Shown: positions 1 to 8,667, counted from the stretch's first letter. The stretch: DNA of 35,068 nt from Janthinobacterium sp. (GCF_009923995.1 NZ_RFSK01000061.1:1-35068), one strand, 5' to 3'. Numbers and translations are program-made. The notes: a model not told the origin generated them from the sequence alone.

Positions 1-1210
1 CCACGCGCGGCGCGCTGGCGATGCGTTCGAGGTTGCTCTCGGCGCCGCACGAGGAAAAATAGCTGAGCTTGTCGGCGCCCGGCTCCAGCATGCCGATGCA
101 GGCGTACTTGGAGACGCAGATATTCTGCGCCACCTTGCAGCCGGCCTCGATCAGCGCGCGCGGGTCGCGTTCGGCGCCCAGCTCGATGCCCAGCTCGATC
201 AGGGCCGTCAGGCGCAGGCTGACGGCCTGCAGGCTCGATAGCGAGCGCGACAGCCGCTCCGTCATGATGGCCAGGTCTTCCGGCACGGGCGCCTGGCCTT
301 CGCCCTGCCCGGCCAGCTGCGAAATCTTCTGGCTCGACGACTCGAGTTCATCGAGATAGCCGCTGACCTGGTGCTCGATGCCCGTCAGCTTGCCGCCGGC
401 CGGCCCCTGGGTCCCTTCCGGCCGGCCGGGAAGCTGGGCCGTCGGCGGCATCAGGCCCAGCGCCTCGTTCACCGTGCGCACGATGACGTCGGGGTCGGAC
501 GGCTTGGGCAGCACCCAGCGCACACCGCAGGCTTGCGCCAGCAGGATGGCTTCCTGTTCGCGGTAGGTGGCCGTGTAAAAAATGATGGGCACGTCGGCCA
601 GCGCCGCATCTTCATGCACGCGCGTGACGAATTCGTAGCCGTCCATGTTCGGCATGAGGATGTCGGAGATGATCAGGTCCGGGCGCTCCGTGCGCATCAG
701 TTCGAGCGCATCGGCGCCATTTGCCGCTTCCAGCAGGCGGTGGCCGCCGTAGCCCAGCAAGGCGGTGAGGAATTCGCGGTTCAGCACATGATCATCGACG
801 ATCAATATGGTTGCTATGTCGTTTTTAACTGGCGTCGACGGCGCCCCGGCTAAAAAAGATTCGAGCTCCGCGACGAACAGGTCCGGCTCGATGGGCTTGC
901 CGATATAGCCATTGAAGCCCGCCTCGAGCAGCCGCTCGCGGTCGCCCACCATGGCCAGCGCCGTCACGGCCAGGGCCGGAATCGTGCGCAGCCGCGGGTC
1001 TTTCTTCAGTTCCGCCACCACGCCGTAGCCATCGAGCTTGGGCAGATGCACGTCGCAGATGATCAGGTCCGGCAATTCGCTGCGCGCCATGCGCACGCCC
1101 TCCTCGCCGTCATAGGCGGCCAGCGGCGTGTACCCGAAGGCACGCAGCAGGTACACCATCAATTCCATATTGGTGGCGTTATCTTCAATAATCAGGATAC
1201 GTGCGGACAA
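1..1210 (-). CDS. Hybrid sensor/response-regulator protein (REC-REC-GAF...), C-terminus cut by window edge
   Basis: About 403 codons are visible, running off the left edge. Domain order: receiver 1 (residues about 3-120, acidic pair Glu9/Asp10, phospho-acceptor Asp53, conserved Lys105 in GKPIEP), receiver 2 (about 132-250, acidic pair Asp139/Asp140, acceptor Asp183, LPKPSDP lysine), a helical linker, then a GAF-like sensor domain from about residue 330. A histidine kinase or output module is expected beyond the window but is not seen. The start is a TTG at 1210: an in-frame TAA directly precedes it, and a GGAG Shine-Dalgarno lies at 1217-1220 with 6-nt spacing, so no upstream start in this frame is possible. 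Both receivers keep all key residues and should be phosphorylatable. Receivers placed at the N-terminus suggest it is a phosphorelay target that then signals through the GAF/output part. The partner kinase is not identified. Confidence 0.88.
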   Translation of the reverse strand, partial: MSARILIIEDNATNMELMVYLLRAFGYTPLAAYDGEEGVRMARSELPDLIICDVHLPKLDGYGVVAELKKDPRLRTIPALAVTALAMVGDRERLLEAGFNGYIGKPIEPDLFVAELESFLAGAPSTPVKNDIATILIVDDHVLNREFLTALLGYGGHRLLEAANGADALELMRTERPDLIISDILMPNMDGYEFVTRVHEDAALADVPIIFYTATYREQEAILLAQACGVRWVLPKPSDPDVIVRTVNEALGLMPPTAQLPGRPEGTQGPAGGKLTGIEHQVSGYLDELESSSQKISQLAGQGEGQAPVPEDLAIMTERLSRSLSSLQAVSLRLTALIELGIELGAERDPRALIEAGCKVAQNICVSKYACIGMLEPGADKLSYFSSCGAESNLERIASAPRV

Positions 1211-1514
1211 TTAGCACTCCCAATAAAAACTGCACAGACTCATTTTATGCCACCGACCCATCTTTCCACTTGCGCAAACAACATAACAATCCTACAACAT
1301 CTTGCCATAGATCCCCGTAAAAATCTTGTATCCGGATTTCAAGGGGACGGCTCAAGCGGCCTCGGGAGTTAATTTCTTCATGGCACCATCCTGTCGTTAG
1401 CTTAATACAGTACGCCAGGCGAAAACAGCATTTTCTCGCCCCGCCCCTGTTAAACGGCAGCAACACCAGAGTCAAAAGAGACAGTCTTGCCATACAGATA
1501 AAACACAACAGGAC
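1211..1514. other. 304-bp intergenic region between the hybrid sensor and the hydrolase operon
   Basis: No supportable gene. It is less GC-rich than its surroundings. It must hold the promoter of the minus-strand hybrid sensor gene (a TAAAAT-like -10 is visible on the minus strand near 1245, but I cannot assign a convincing -35) and the 3' end of the hydrolase operon. A weak imperfect hairpin lies around 1420-1442 (GGCGA.../...TCGCC), without a clear U-tract. Confidence 0.5.
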
Positions 1515-2474
1515 TCAGGCAAAACGGGGGGAGGAAGGGGGTTGGCAGACTTCGCTTTTGATAGTAATTTCCGCCAGCAGCCGGGCCAGCACGCGCCCAT
1601 CGCGGGCCAGCGCCACGTGGCCGATGCCGCCGAAGGCAAGATTGCGCGCGCCGGGCAGCTGCGCCGAGGATTGCGGCGCGACAATATTATCGTGGTGCGA
1701 ATACATGGACGTGATGAGGGCGCGCGTTTCCGGCGTCTCGCCGGCGGCCAGCTGCGCCAGCCAGGCGCTGGGGGCGCCGCCGATACGGCTCATCTGGCGC
1801 GCATTCGTCCCCGCCGCCAGATTGGCCAGCGTCGTGCCGTGGTGCGGCGTGCCGAGGGTGACGATGCGCGCCACGCGGGCCGCGCCATGGCGGCGCAGCC
1901 AGGCGCGCGCCACCAGGCCGCCCATGCTGTGGGCGACGAGGATGACGCGCTCGCTGCCTGTGCGGGCGCACAGCCGGGCGATGGCGGCGTCCACTTGCGG
2001 CACGAAGTCGTCGATGGACGCGCCGATGGGCTCCAGGTCGACGGCGTCGTGCGCGATGCCGGCCCGCGCCAGCATGCCGCTCAGCCGCGTCCAGTAGCCG
2101 CGGTTGCACACATAGCCGTGGATCAGCAGCACCGGCAGGCCACGGGACGGCGCAGCGCCGTCCTGCGCCGCCAGGCGCGGGCGCAGCATGCCCCACGACG
2201 ACGTCCACAGGGTGGCCTGCAGCTCGCCCAGGAAGAGGCGCGCCGCGCCCAGGACGCCGACCCGGTACTCGGGCGGCACGGGGCTGCCCAGGCGGCGGCT
2301 TTCCCAAAAATTGCGCGCCACGACCAGGGCGCGCACGGCCAGCAGCATGCCCAGCGCCAGCAGCAGGGCCACGGCGGGCGAAGCGACGCCCCAGGCCTGC
2401 CAGGCCAGGCCGGCCACGCCCAGCACGGCCAGCACCTGCAGCAGCATCAGCCACTTGAGGATGCGCGCGATCAT
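1515..2474 (-). CDS. Membrane-anchored alpha/beta hydrolase, lipase-like
   Basis: A 319-aa protein with two hydrophobic N-terminal segments (about residues 5-30 and 33-52), then an alpha/beta-hydrolase domain. Visible catalytic features are the oxyanion HG at 119-120 (LLIHGY), the nucleophile elbow AHSMGG with Ser183, Asp262 (SHHDNIV) and His286 (GIGHVAL); LGTPHHGT is typical of triacylglycerol lipase and PGAP1-like families. Expected reaction: hydrolysis of a lipid or other hydrophobic ester at the inner membrane, active site probably periplasmic. The start ATG overlaps the stop of the GMC oxidoreductase gene by 4 bp (ATGA) and has no strong Shine-Dalgarno, so it is probably translationally coupled. 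Third gene of the operon. Substrate unknown; co-transcription suggests it supplies or processes substrate for the oxidoreductase. Confidence 0.85.
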   Translation of the reverse strand: MIARILKWLMLLQVLAVLGVAGLAWQAWGVASPAVALLLALGMLLAVRALVVARNFWESRRLGSPVPPEYRVGVLGAARLFLGELQATLWTSSWGMLRPRLAAQDGAAPSRGLPVLLIHGYVCNRGYWTRLSGMLARAGIAHDAVDLEPIGASIDDFVPQVDAAIARLCARTGSERVILVAHSMGGLVARAWLRRHGAARVARIVTLGTPHHGTTLANLAAGTNARQMSRIGGAPSAWLAQLAAGETPETRALITSMYSHHDNIVAPQSSAQLPGARNLAFGGIGHVALARDGRVLARLLAEITIKSEVCQPPSSPRFA

Positions 2475-4111
2475 GCGGCGGCCGGGGCGGCCATGGGCAC
2501 AGGCGCCGCTTTTCCCGTCAATTGCCGCGCCAGGCCGCTGGCCAGGCGCGCGGCCAGCGCGTAGATCGTCAGCTGCGGATTGGCGCCTATCGAGGTGGGA
2601 AACAGCGAGCCGTCATGCACGGACAGGTTGCGCACGCCGTGGTAGCTGCCGTCGGCGCCCGTCACGCCCAGGCGCGCATCGTCCGACATGGCGCAGCCGC
2701 CCATCACGTGCGCCGACACCACGCGCGCCAGCAGCGCCCGCATCGGCAAGTCGGCGATGGCCTGCTTTGCCTGCGCCCAGCTGGTGTAGTGGCGCGCCAG
2801 CTCGTGCACGGGATACACGCTCGTCGCCCCGGCCGCGAACTGGATCTCCGCCATCGACAGCAGCGCGCGCCGCGCGCCATCCCAGATGAACGGCGTGAGC
2901 GGATAGTCGAGCACGGGCGCGCCGGCACCGTCGATGGACACCGTGCCGCCCGCCGAATCGTGGTGAAAGCCGTCGCGCAGCAGCGCCAGCAAGGCATGCG
3001 CATGGGGGAACTGGCGCATGGTGCGCGCATGCTCGTCGCCGTAGCCGCCCATGGTGGTGGCCATCAGCAGCGGGTGCAGGGGCGGCGCCTCGAGCTTGTA
3101 GCCGATGGGACCGTCGATGGGCGCCACGTGCAGGAAATGGTCCGAATAGATCGTCTGCGGCGCGCCCGCATAGGCGTCCACGCGCTGCGCGAACAGGCCG
3201 GCCGACACCAGGGTCGGATGCAGGAAGGTGCGCCGACCCAGCAGCCCATGCGGGTCGGGCGCCTGCGAGCGCAGCAGCAGCGCGGGGGAATTGATGGCGC
3301 CGCCGGCCAGCACGAAGTGCCTGGCGCGCACCATGATGCGCACGCCCGTGGGCGCCTGGCCGGCCGCATCGAGCGCCGTCACCAGCAGGCTGTCGATGCG
3401 CTCGCCCTTGAAGAGGAAACGCTCGGCGCGCGCATGCACGAGCAGGCCCGCCCCCAGCGCCAGCGCCGACGGGATCGTCGTCACCAGCATCGACTGCTTG
3501 GCGTTGGTGGGGCAGCCCATGCCGCAGTAGCCGAGGTTCCAGCAGCCGTTCACGTTGCGCCGGATGGCGGCCGTGGGGATGCCCAGCGCCGTGGCGCCGC
3601 GGCGCAGCAGATCGTTGTTCTCGTTGGGCGGCGCGGCCCAGTCGCTCACGTGCAGGCGATGCTCCATCATGGCGAACCACGGCGCCATAGCGTCCACGGA
3701 ATAGCCGGACAGGCCGAAATGCCTGCGCCAGTAATCCAGGGTGCCGGAAGGCGTGCGAAAGCTCGACGTCCAGTTGACGGTGGTCGAGCCGCCCACGGTG
3801 CGCCCCTGCAGGATATTGATGGCCTTGTCGCGCGTCTTGCGGGCCGCCGATTCCTGGTACAGGGCCGGATAGGCGTCCGCCTCGCGCATCTTGAAGTCCC
3901 GCGAAGACTTCAAGCCGCCCTCCTCGACGATCAGGACCTTCAAGCCCGCCAGCGCGAGGATTTCCGCCGTCACGCCGCCGCCGGCGCCGCTGCCGATGAC
4001 GACGACGTCCGCCTCCAGCGTGCGGTCGGCGCTCAAGGTGCTGGCGTCGGTGACGTGCCAGCCGCTGGCCACGCCGATGGCGATGGGGTCGGGAATGGGA
4101 GATGTGCTCAT
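2471..4111 (-). CDS. GMC-family FAD-dependent oxidoreductase (alcohol oxidase/dehydrogenase-like)
   Basis: A 546-aa protein of the glucose-methanol-choline family. The Rossmann FAD motif GSGAGG is at residues 40-45 (preceded by ADVVVI), followed by the substrate/FAD region with a Cys-rich GYCGMGCPTNAKQSM stretch near residue 195. The C-terminal GMC domain has His468 (HVMGGCAM) and Asn511 (GANPQ), the expected catalytic pair. Family members oxidise alcohols to aldehydes or ketones with FAD. The small Tat-exported protein lies 10 bp upstream, as in gluconate-2-dehydrogenase-like and LaoA/LaoB-like systems, which suggests a membrane-associated complex passing electrons to the respiratory chain. 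The enzyme itself has no export signal, so it is either cytoplasmic or hitch-hikes with its Tat partner. A long-chain alcohol substrate is inference only. Confidence 0.9.
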   Translation of the reverse strand: MSTSPIPDPIAIGVASGWHVTDASTLSADRTLEADVVVIGSGAGGGVTAEILALAGLKVLIVEEGGLKSSRDFKMREADAYPALYQESAARKTRDKAINILQGRTVGGSTTVNWTSSFRTPSGTLDYWRRHFGLSGYSVDAMAPWFAMMEHRLHVSDWAAPPNENNDLLRRGATALGIPTAAIRRNVNGCWNLGYCGMGCPTNAKQSMLVTTIPSALALGAGLLVHARAERFLFKGERIDSLLVTALDAAGQAPTGVRIMVRARHFVLAGGAINSPALLLRSQAPDPHGLLGRRTFLHPTLVSAGLFAQRVDAYAGAPQTIYSDHFLHVAPIDGPIGYKLEAPPLHPLLMATTMGGYGDEHARTMRQFPHAHALLALLRDGFHHDSAGGTVSIDGAGAPVLDYPLTPFIWDGARRALLSMAEIQFAAGATSVYPVHELARHYTSWAQAKQAIADLPMRALLARVVSAHVMGGCAMSDDARLGVTGADGSYHGVRNLSVHDGSLFPTSIGANPQLTIYALAARLASGLARQLTGKAAPVPMAAPAAA

Positions 4112-4121
4112 GGCGGCCTTG

Positions 4122-4640
4122 TCAGCTCAGTTCGGGCAGCGGCCCCGGGTAGCCGATGGCGGCCCAGTGGGCGGCATCGGCGTACCAGGCGCCGAGGATC
4201 AGGTCATGCAGGGCCAGGTAGGCCGTCTGCAGGGTGGCCAGGCGGTGCGTGCGCCAGGATTGCAAAAAGGCGGCCACCTGGGCCGGGTCGGCCCCGGGCC
4301 AGCCATCTTTCACGCCGGCGACGAAGCGCCGCGCGGGCGCCAGCGCCAGCAGGCCAAACAGGTCCTGCACCTCCTGCTGGGCCGACAGGGGCAGGCCATG
4401 GATGGCCGTGTCCACGCCGGCGATGGCGCCGTCGAGGGCGGTGGCCCGCGCGCCGGCTTCCTGCGGCAGCGCGCTGCCCAGCATGGCCGGCACGATGGCC
4501 GCCAGCGCCGCGCGCGCCGCGCCATCGAGGACGAAGCGGCCGGGGGGCGCCGGTCCCCGCACGGCGCGGTAGGCGGCGCCGCCGGCGGCCAGCGCACAGG
4601 CGCCGATGAAGCCCAGCTTCAGAAACGATCTGCGTTGCAT
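4122..4640 (-). CDS. Tat-signal small subunit, gluconate 2-dehydrogenase subunit 3 / LaoB-like
   Basis: A 172-aa protein. The start was chosen at 4640 because a GGGGGAG Shine-Dalgarno sits just upstream and because the N-terminus then reads MQRRSFLKLGF, a textbook twin-arginine signal followed by a hydrophobic Ala/Gly-rich segment (about residues 12-25). The mature part is mostly helical and Ala-rich, with a conserved-looking C-terminal block containing WYADAAHWAAIGYPGP; a tryptophan/tyrosine-rich end with GYPGP is typical of gluconate 2-dehydrogenase subunit 3-like proteins. It is the first gene of the operon and precedes the GMC gene by 10 bp. The likely role is to escort or anchor the flavoprotein at the periplasmic side of the membrane. 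An N-terminally longer start at 4706 is rejected because it would bury the Tat signal. Confidence 0.82.
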   Translation of the reverse strand: MQRRSFLKLGFIGACALAAGGAAYRAVRGPAPPGRFVLDGAARAALAAIVPAMLGSALPQEAGARATALDGAIAGVDTAIHGLPLSAQQEVQDLFGLLALAPARRFVAGVKDGWPGADPAQVAAFLQSWRTHRLATLQTAYLALHDLILGAWYADAAHWAAIGYPGPLPELS

Positions 4641-4710
4641 TGCCCTGTCTCCCCCTTGTCTTGTACGGCCTTTTGCAGGCCAGTGTACGCCAAAGGCAGC
4701 GGGCACTTGA

Positions 4711-4743
4711 ACGCAAAAACTAGAGCGGCGCGTCTAGTTTGCG
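4711..4743 (-). terminator. Rho-independent terminator overlapping the MFS stop codon
   Basis: An 8-bp perfect inverted repeat (AAACTAGA at 4717-4724 and TCTAGTTT at 4733-4740) with an 8-nt GC loop. Read on the minus strand the stem ends in five Ts followed by GCG, and flanking CGC/GCG can extend it across a bulge. The TAG stop of the MFS gene lies inside the stem. It separates the MFS transcript from the downstream Tat/GMC operon. Confidence 0.7.
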
Positions 4744-5920
4744 CGACTGGCACCACAGCAGCAGCATGGCCAGCAGCGCCGCCAGCGCGCCGCCGATGGC
4801 GATGCTGGGCAAGCCAAAGGCGACGATCAGGCTGGCGCCCAGCACTCCACCGGCGGCCGTCCCCGCATTGAAGGCGGCGATGTTCAAGCCTGCCGCCACG
4901 GCATCGCTGCCCGGGCAATGCTGCCGCGCCAGGCGCAGCAAGCGCACGGTGGACAGGGTGACGAGGGCAAAGAACAGCAGGCCCAGGCTGCCGCACAGGG
5001 CCAGCAAGGCGGCGGGCCAGGCGCGCAGCACATAAAAGGCCAGCAGGTTGAGCGCCAGCGCGGCCAGCGCCAGCATGGCGGCACGCTGCGCGGAAGGACG
5101 ATCCGCGCACCAGCCGCCCAGCAGGTTGCCGCCGATGGCGCACGCGCCAAAGCACAGCATGGCGGCGCCCAGCCAGCCCCCATCGAGTCCGCCCAGCTGC
5201 AGCAGGAAGGGCGAGACATACGTGAAAAAGCTGAAAGTGGCCACGCTGACCAGCGCCGCCACGCCGGCCGCCAGCAGCAGCGCCGGCCGCAGGATGGCGC
5301 GCAGGCTGGCCAGGGCCGATACGGCGGCGGTGTACGCGCGGCATGGCCCGCAACAGGCCGGCGCCGCCGCACAGGGCCAGCACGCCGATGGCGGCAAACA
5401 CCCAGCGCCACGACGCGACGGCGCCCAGCCACGTCCCCAGCGGCACGCCGCCGGCCAGCGCCAGGGTCAGGCCCAGCCAGACGACGGACAGCGCCCTGCC
5501 CGCGCGGGACGGGTCGACCAGGCTGGTGGCCGCATGCGAGGCGACGGCCATGAACACGCCATGCGCCAGACCCACGACGAAGCGCACGCCCAGCAGCGCG
5601 CCCAGCGCCGGCGCGACCGCCATGGCCAGGCCGCCGGCCGCCAGCACGGCCATGGCGGCCACCAGCAGCCGCCGTTCGGAGTGGCGCGCCAGCAGGGCCG
5701 TCAGGATGGGCGCGCCGATGGCCGCCCCCAGCGCATACGCGGCGATGGCGCCGCCGGCCGCCGCCACGCTGGCATGCAGGTCGCGCGCCATGGGAGTCAA
5801 GAGGCCGGCAGCGATGAATTCGCACAAGCCGAAGGCAAAACTGCACAGGGACAGCAGATAAATGGAGAACGGCAGCGTGGCGGACGGCAGCGCATTGCTG
5901 CGCGATGAAACGAAGGACAT
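4720..5920 (-). pseudogene. MFS transporter (drug/arabinose-efflux type) interrupted by a frameshift
   Basis: Two ORFs in different frames together make one normal-length (about 400 aa) 12-helix major facilitator protein. The N-terminal half runs from ATG 5920 (MSFVSSRSN) through helices 1-6, with a DHA1-type motif A region (LLARHSERR), to AMPRV near 5335. The C-terminal half continues in the +1 frame (RAYTAAVSALASL...) to the stop at 4720. The junction is a CGCGCG run at 5335-5341. Adding back one CG dinucleotide gives a continuous reading frame through the junction, so a 2-bp contraction is the simplest explanation; a 1-bp insertion also fits. Without repair, translation continues out of frame to 4619 with a C-terminus unlike a transporter. 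Could be a true pseudogene, a phase-variable state or a sequencing error. A LysR gene lies 90 bp upstream on the same strand. Confidence 0.85.
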
Positions 5921-6010
5921 GGCAGTTTCTGGCAATCAAAACGCCATGCTGGCCCCCAGCAAACCATCTGTAAAATATCTTATTTATCTTGAAACGAGAC
6001 GTTCAACGTC

Positions 6011-6919
6011 TCACTGCCCCGCAGCCGACCGGCGCAGCTGCGCCAGCAGGCGTTCGCGCACGGGACACTCGCGCCGCGGGTCCCACGCCAGGTACAGGTC
6101 GAGCTGGCGCAGCGGCTCCGGCACAGCGTCGCCGTGCAGCGGCAGCATGGCGACGCCGGCCGGCATGGAGGCCGCCAGGCTGGCCGGCAGCAGGGCCACG
6201 CCGAAACCGGCCGCCACCAGTCCCAGCACCGTCTGCAGGCGGCGCGCCTGCTGCACCACGCGCGGCACGAAGCCCGCATGCAGGCACAGGCTGGCCAGCT
6301 GGTCATGGAAGCCCTGCCCCAGCGCGCGCGGCGAGGCGACGAAATCGTCCAGCGCCAGCTGCGCCAGGTCCACCTTCGCCTGCCCCGCGCAGCGGTGGCC
6401 CGCCGGCAGCGCCACAAGGATGTCTTCGCCCGACAGGCGCTCGAAGCGCAGGCCCGGCGTGCTGCGCCCCGGCGCGCGCAGCAGGGCGATATCGATCTCG
6501 CCCCGCTCCAGCCACTCGACCTGCTGCTGCGTCGATGCTTCGCGCAAGGTGAATTGCACGGCGGGCGAATCGGCGCGGAAGGCGCGCAGGGCAGCAAGCA
6601 CGTGGGCATACGGGGTGATGTGGATGAAACCGAGGCGCACGTGGCCCTCGATGCCCTGCGCCACGCGGCGCGCGGCGGCCACGCCCTCGTCCAGGCTGGC
6701 CAGCACCTGGCGCGCCGTGGCGAGGAAGGCCGTGCCGGCCGGCGTCAGGCTGACCTTGCGGTTGCTGCGCTCGAACACGGGATAAGCGAGCATGTCTTCC
6801 AGCCGCAGGATGGCCTGCGACAGGGGCGGCTGCGCCATGTGCAGCCGTTCGGCCGCGCGGCGGAAGTTCAGTTCCTCGGCGACGGCGATGAACTGGCGCA
6901 GCAGCCGGGTCTCGATCAT
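6011..6919 (-). CDS. LysR-type transcriptional regulator
   Basis: A 302-aa protein. Residues 1-60 form the winged helix-turn-helix typical of the family (ETRLLRQFIAVAEELNF, then AAERLHMAQPPLSQAILRLE), followed by a linker helix and a two-lobed periplasmic-binding-like effector domain (about 90-295) with the usual DIALLRAP and GFGVALLPASL segments. The start ATG (6919) overlaps the stop of trmJ by 4 bp, so the gene is in the trmJ transcript and may be translationally coupled to it. The next gene on the same strand is the frameshifted MFS transporter, its most plausible target. It resembles BenM/CatR-like regulators of aromatic metabolism in domain pattern, but the effector cannot be read from sequence. 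Confidence 0.92.
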   Translation of the reverse strand: MIETRLLRQFIAVAEELNFRRAAERLHMAQPPLSQAILRLEDMLAYPVFERSNRKVSLTPAGTAFLATARQVLASLDEGVAAARRVAQGIEGHVRLGFIHITPYAHVLAALRAFRADSPAVQFTLREASTQQQVEWLERGEIDIALLRAPGRSTPGLRFERLSGEDILVALPAGHRCAGQAKVDLAQLALDDFVASPRALGQGFHDQLASLCLHAGFVPRVVQQARRLQTVLGLVAAGFGVALLPASLAASMPAGVAMLPLHGDAVPEPLRQLDLYLAWDPRRECPVRERLLAQLRRSAAGQ

Positions 6920-7689
6920 GGCGTTCTTTTCGCCGCCGCCAGGATGTGGCGCGCGATGCCGCGCAGGATGTTGACTTCTTCCGTCTCCAGTCCCGTGCGC
7001 GAAAACAGGCGTTTCAGGCGCGGCATGAGCTTTTTCGGATTGTCGGCGTCGAGGAAGTCGATGGCCACCAGCGCCTGTTCCAGGTGCGCATACATGCCGT
7101 CGACCTGCGCCAGGCTGGCCGCGTCGCCATGGAAGCCGACGGGACTGGCCGCCGGCGCCCCTCCCGCCGCATCGATGGCCGCCACGCGGCATTCATAGGC
7201 GACGACCTGCGCCGCCTGCGACAGGTTCAGCGAGGAATACTCGGGGTTGGCGGGGATATTGATCAGCACATTGCACTGCTCGACGATCTCATTGGGCAGG
7301 CCGAAGCGCTCGTTGCCGAAGATGACGGCCGCATGCAGCTCCGTGCCGGCGGCCAGCTGGGCGGCGATGGCGCGCGGGGTGGTGACGGGCGGCGAGAATT
7401 CGCGCAGCCGGGCCGAAACGGCCGCCGCGTAGTTGCAGCCGTCGAGCGCCTCGGCGATGGAGCCGACGATGCGCGCGCCGGACAGGATATCCTGCGCGCC
7501 GCTGGCAAAAGCCACCGCTTCCGCATCCGTCAGCGCGTCGGGAAAGCGGGGGTTGACCAGCACCAGATCGGAAAAACCCATCGTTTTCATGGCCCGCGCG
7601 ACGGCGCCAATGTTGCCGGATCGACTAGTTTCGACAAGAATAAATCGCAGGCGTTTGAAAAGAGACGTGTTGATTTCGGGCAGATTCAT
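6916..7689 (-). CDS. trmJ: tRNA (cytidine/uridine-2'-O)-methyltransferase TrmJ
   Basis: A 257-aa SPOUT-class methyltransferase that 2'-O-methylates position 32 of the tRNA anticodon loop using S-adenosylmethionine. Family motifs are visible: motif 1 ETSRSGNIGAVARAMK (residues 20-35), motif 2 IFGNERFGLPNEIVEQC, and motif 3 IPANPEYSSLNLSQAAQVVAYE, which form the trefoil-knot SAM site. A C-terminal helical extension after about residue 190 is typical of TrmJ rather than TrmL. The start at 7689 begins MNLPEINTSLFKRLRF. It is divergent from suhB across a 186-bp gap, an arrangement common in betaproteobacteria, and its stop overlaps the LysR start. Confidence 0.94.
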   Translation of the reverse strand: MNLPEINTSLFKRLRFILVETSRSGNIGAVARAMKTMGFSDLVLVNPRFPDALTDAEAVAFASGAQDILSGARIVGSIAEALDGCNYAAAVSARLREFSPPVTTPRAIAAQLAAGTELHAAVIFGNERFGLPNEIVEQCNVLINIPANPEYSSLNLSQAAQVVAYECRVAAIDAAGGAPAASPVGFHGDAASLAQVDGMYAHLEQALVAIDFLDADNPKKLMPRLKRLFSRTGLETEEVNILRGIARHILAAAKRTP

Positions 7690-7693
7690 TTAA

Positions 7694-7705
7694 AATAGCG
7701 CTATT
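7694..7705. promoter_or_regulatory. 12-bp perfect palindrome just upstream of trmJ
   Basis: AATAGCGCTATT is a perfect dyad 4 bp upstream of the trmJ ATG, in the trmJ leader and within the trmJ/suhB divergent region. Its position would allow it to act as an operator or in mRNA. No factor is assigned. Confidence 0.4.
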
Positions 7706-7875
7706 GCGCGGTATCGATACAGGAAATTTCGGGAAACGGAGTCACACAACGCTGACTCCAGGCCGGGATTTTAACCACTTCGGCACCGCTCCGCTCTTTA
7801 ATTCATTCTTGCACTCCATCGTACCGGCGCCGAAAGGCGACGCCGGGCGGTCGCGTGCTTTTAACGGAAGCTCAC

Positions 7876-8667
7876 ATGCACCCAATGCTCAACACGGCGA
7901 TCAAAGCCGCCCGCCGCGGCGCCGCCGTCATCAATCGCGCCTCTTTTGACCTCGACCGCGTCGTCGTCACGGAAAAACAACATAACGATTTCGTCACCGA
8001 CGTCGACCAGGCGGCCGAACAAGCCATCATCGAGGTGCTGTCCAAAGCCTACCCGGATCACGCTATCCTGGGCGAGGAATCGGGCGCTTCCGCCAACACG
8101 CACGACGAGAATGAATATCAGTGGATCATCGATCCGCTGGACGGCACCACCAACTTTATCCACGGCTTCCCCCAATACTGCGTCTCGATCGCGCTCGCGC
8201 ACCGCGGCGTCATCACGCAAGCCGTCATCTACGACCCGGTACGCAACGACCTGTTCACGGCCACCAAGGGCGCCGGCGCCTACCTGAACGAAAAACGCAT
8301 CCGCGTCACCAAGCTGGACCGCATCTCGAACGCCCTGCTGGGCACCGGCTACGTGGCCGGCAGCGCCCGCGCGCTGGATGAATACCTGAAGATGTACGCG
8401 ATCATGGGCGAACGCAGCCAGGGCGTGCGCCGCGCCGGTTCGGCCGCGCTGGACCTGGCCTACGTGGCCTGCGGCCGCCTGGACGGCTTCTACGAAAAAG
8501 GCTTGAAGCCTTGGGATATCGCCGCAGGCGCCCTGATGATCACGGAATCGGGCGGCATCGTCGGTGAATTCTCCGGCGAATCGGAGTACCTGTACAAGGG
8601 CGACGTCATCGCCGCCAGCCCGAAGATCTTTGGCCAGATGATCACCCTGCTGACGCCATTCGCCTAA
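7876..8667 (+). CDS. suhB: Inositol-1-monophosphatase family protein SuhB
   Basis: A 263-aa Mg2+-dependent phosphatase of the inositol monophosphatase family. Metal-binding motifs are complete: GEES (66-69), DPLDGTTNF (86-94) and the C-terminal WDIAAGALM block. In enterobacteria SuhB hydrolyses inositol-1-phosphate in vitro and also joins the NusA/B/E/G rRNA antitermination complex; which role applies here is not visible. The ATG at 7876 is preferred over one 21 nt upstream because of a GGAAG Shine-Dalgarno at 7866-7870 and because the protein then begins [15 protein letters not shown] as in homologues. The gene ends at a strong bidirectional terminator. Confidence 0.95.
   Translation: MHPMLNTAIKAARRGAAVINRASFDLDRVVVTEKQHNDFVTDVDQAAEQAIIEVLSKAYPDHAILGEESGASANTHDENEYQWIIDPLDGTTNFIHGFPQYCVSIALAHRGVITQAVIYDPVRNDLFTATKGAGAYLNEKRIRVTKLDRISNALLGTGYVAGSARALDEYLKMYAIMGERSQGVRRAGSAALDLAYVACGRLDGFYEKGLKPWDIAAGALMITESGGIVGEFSGESEYLYKGDVIAASPKIFGQMITLLTPFA

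Noticed and set aside
371..853. Plus-strand ORFs at the left edge
   Set aside because: They run opposite a clear two-receiver protein and have no features of their own.
2522..4609. 695-aa open frame on the plus strand opposite the GMC operon
   Set aside because: Arg/Gln/His-rich shadow of high-GC coding DNA; the minus strand carries clear GMC and Tat motifs.
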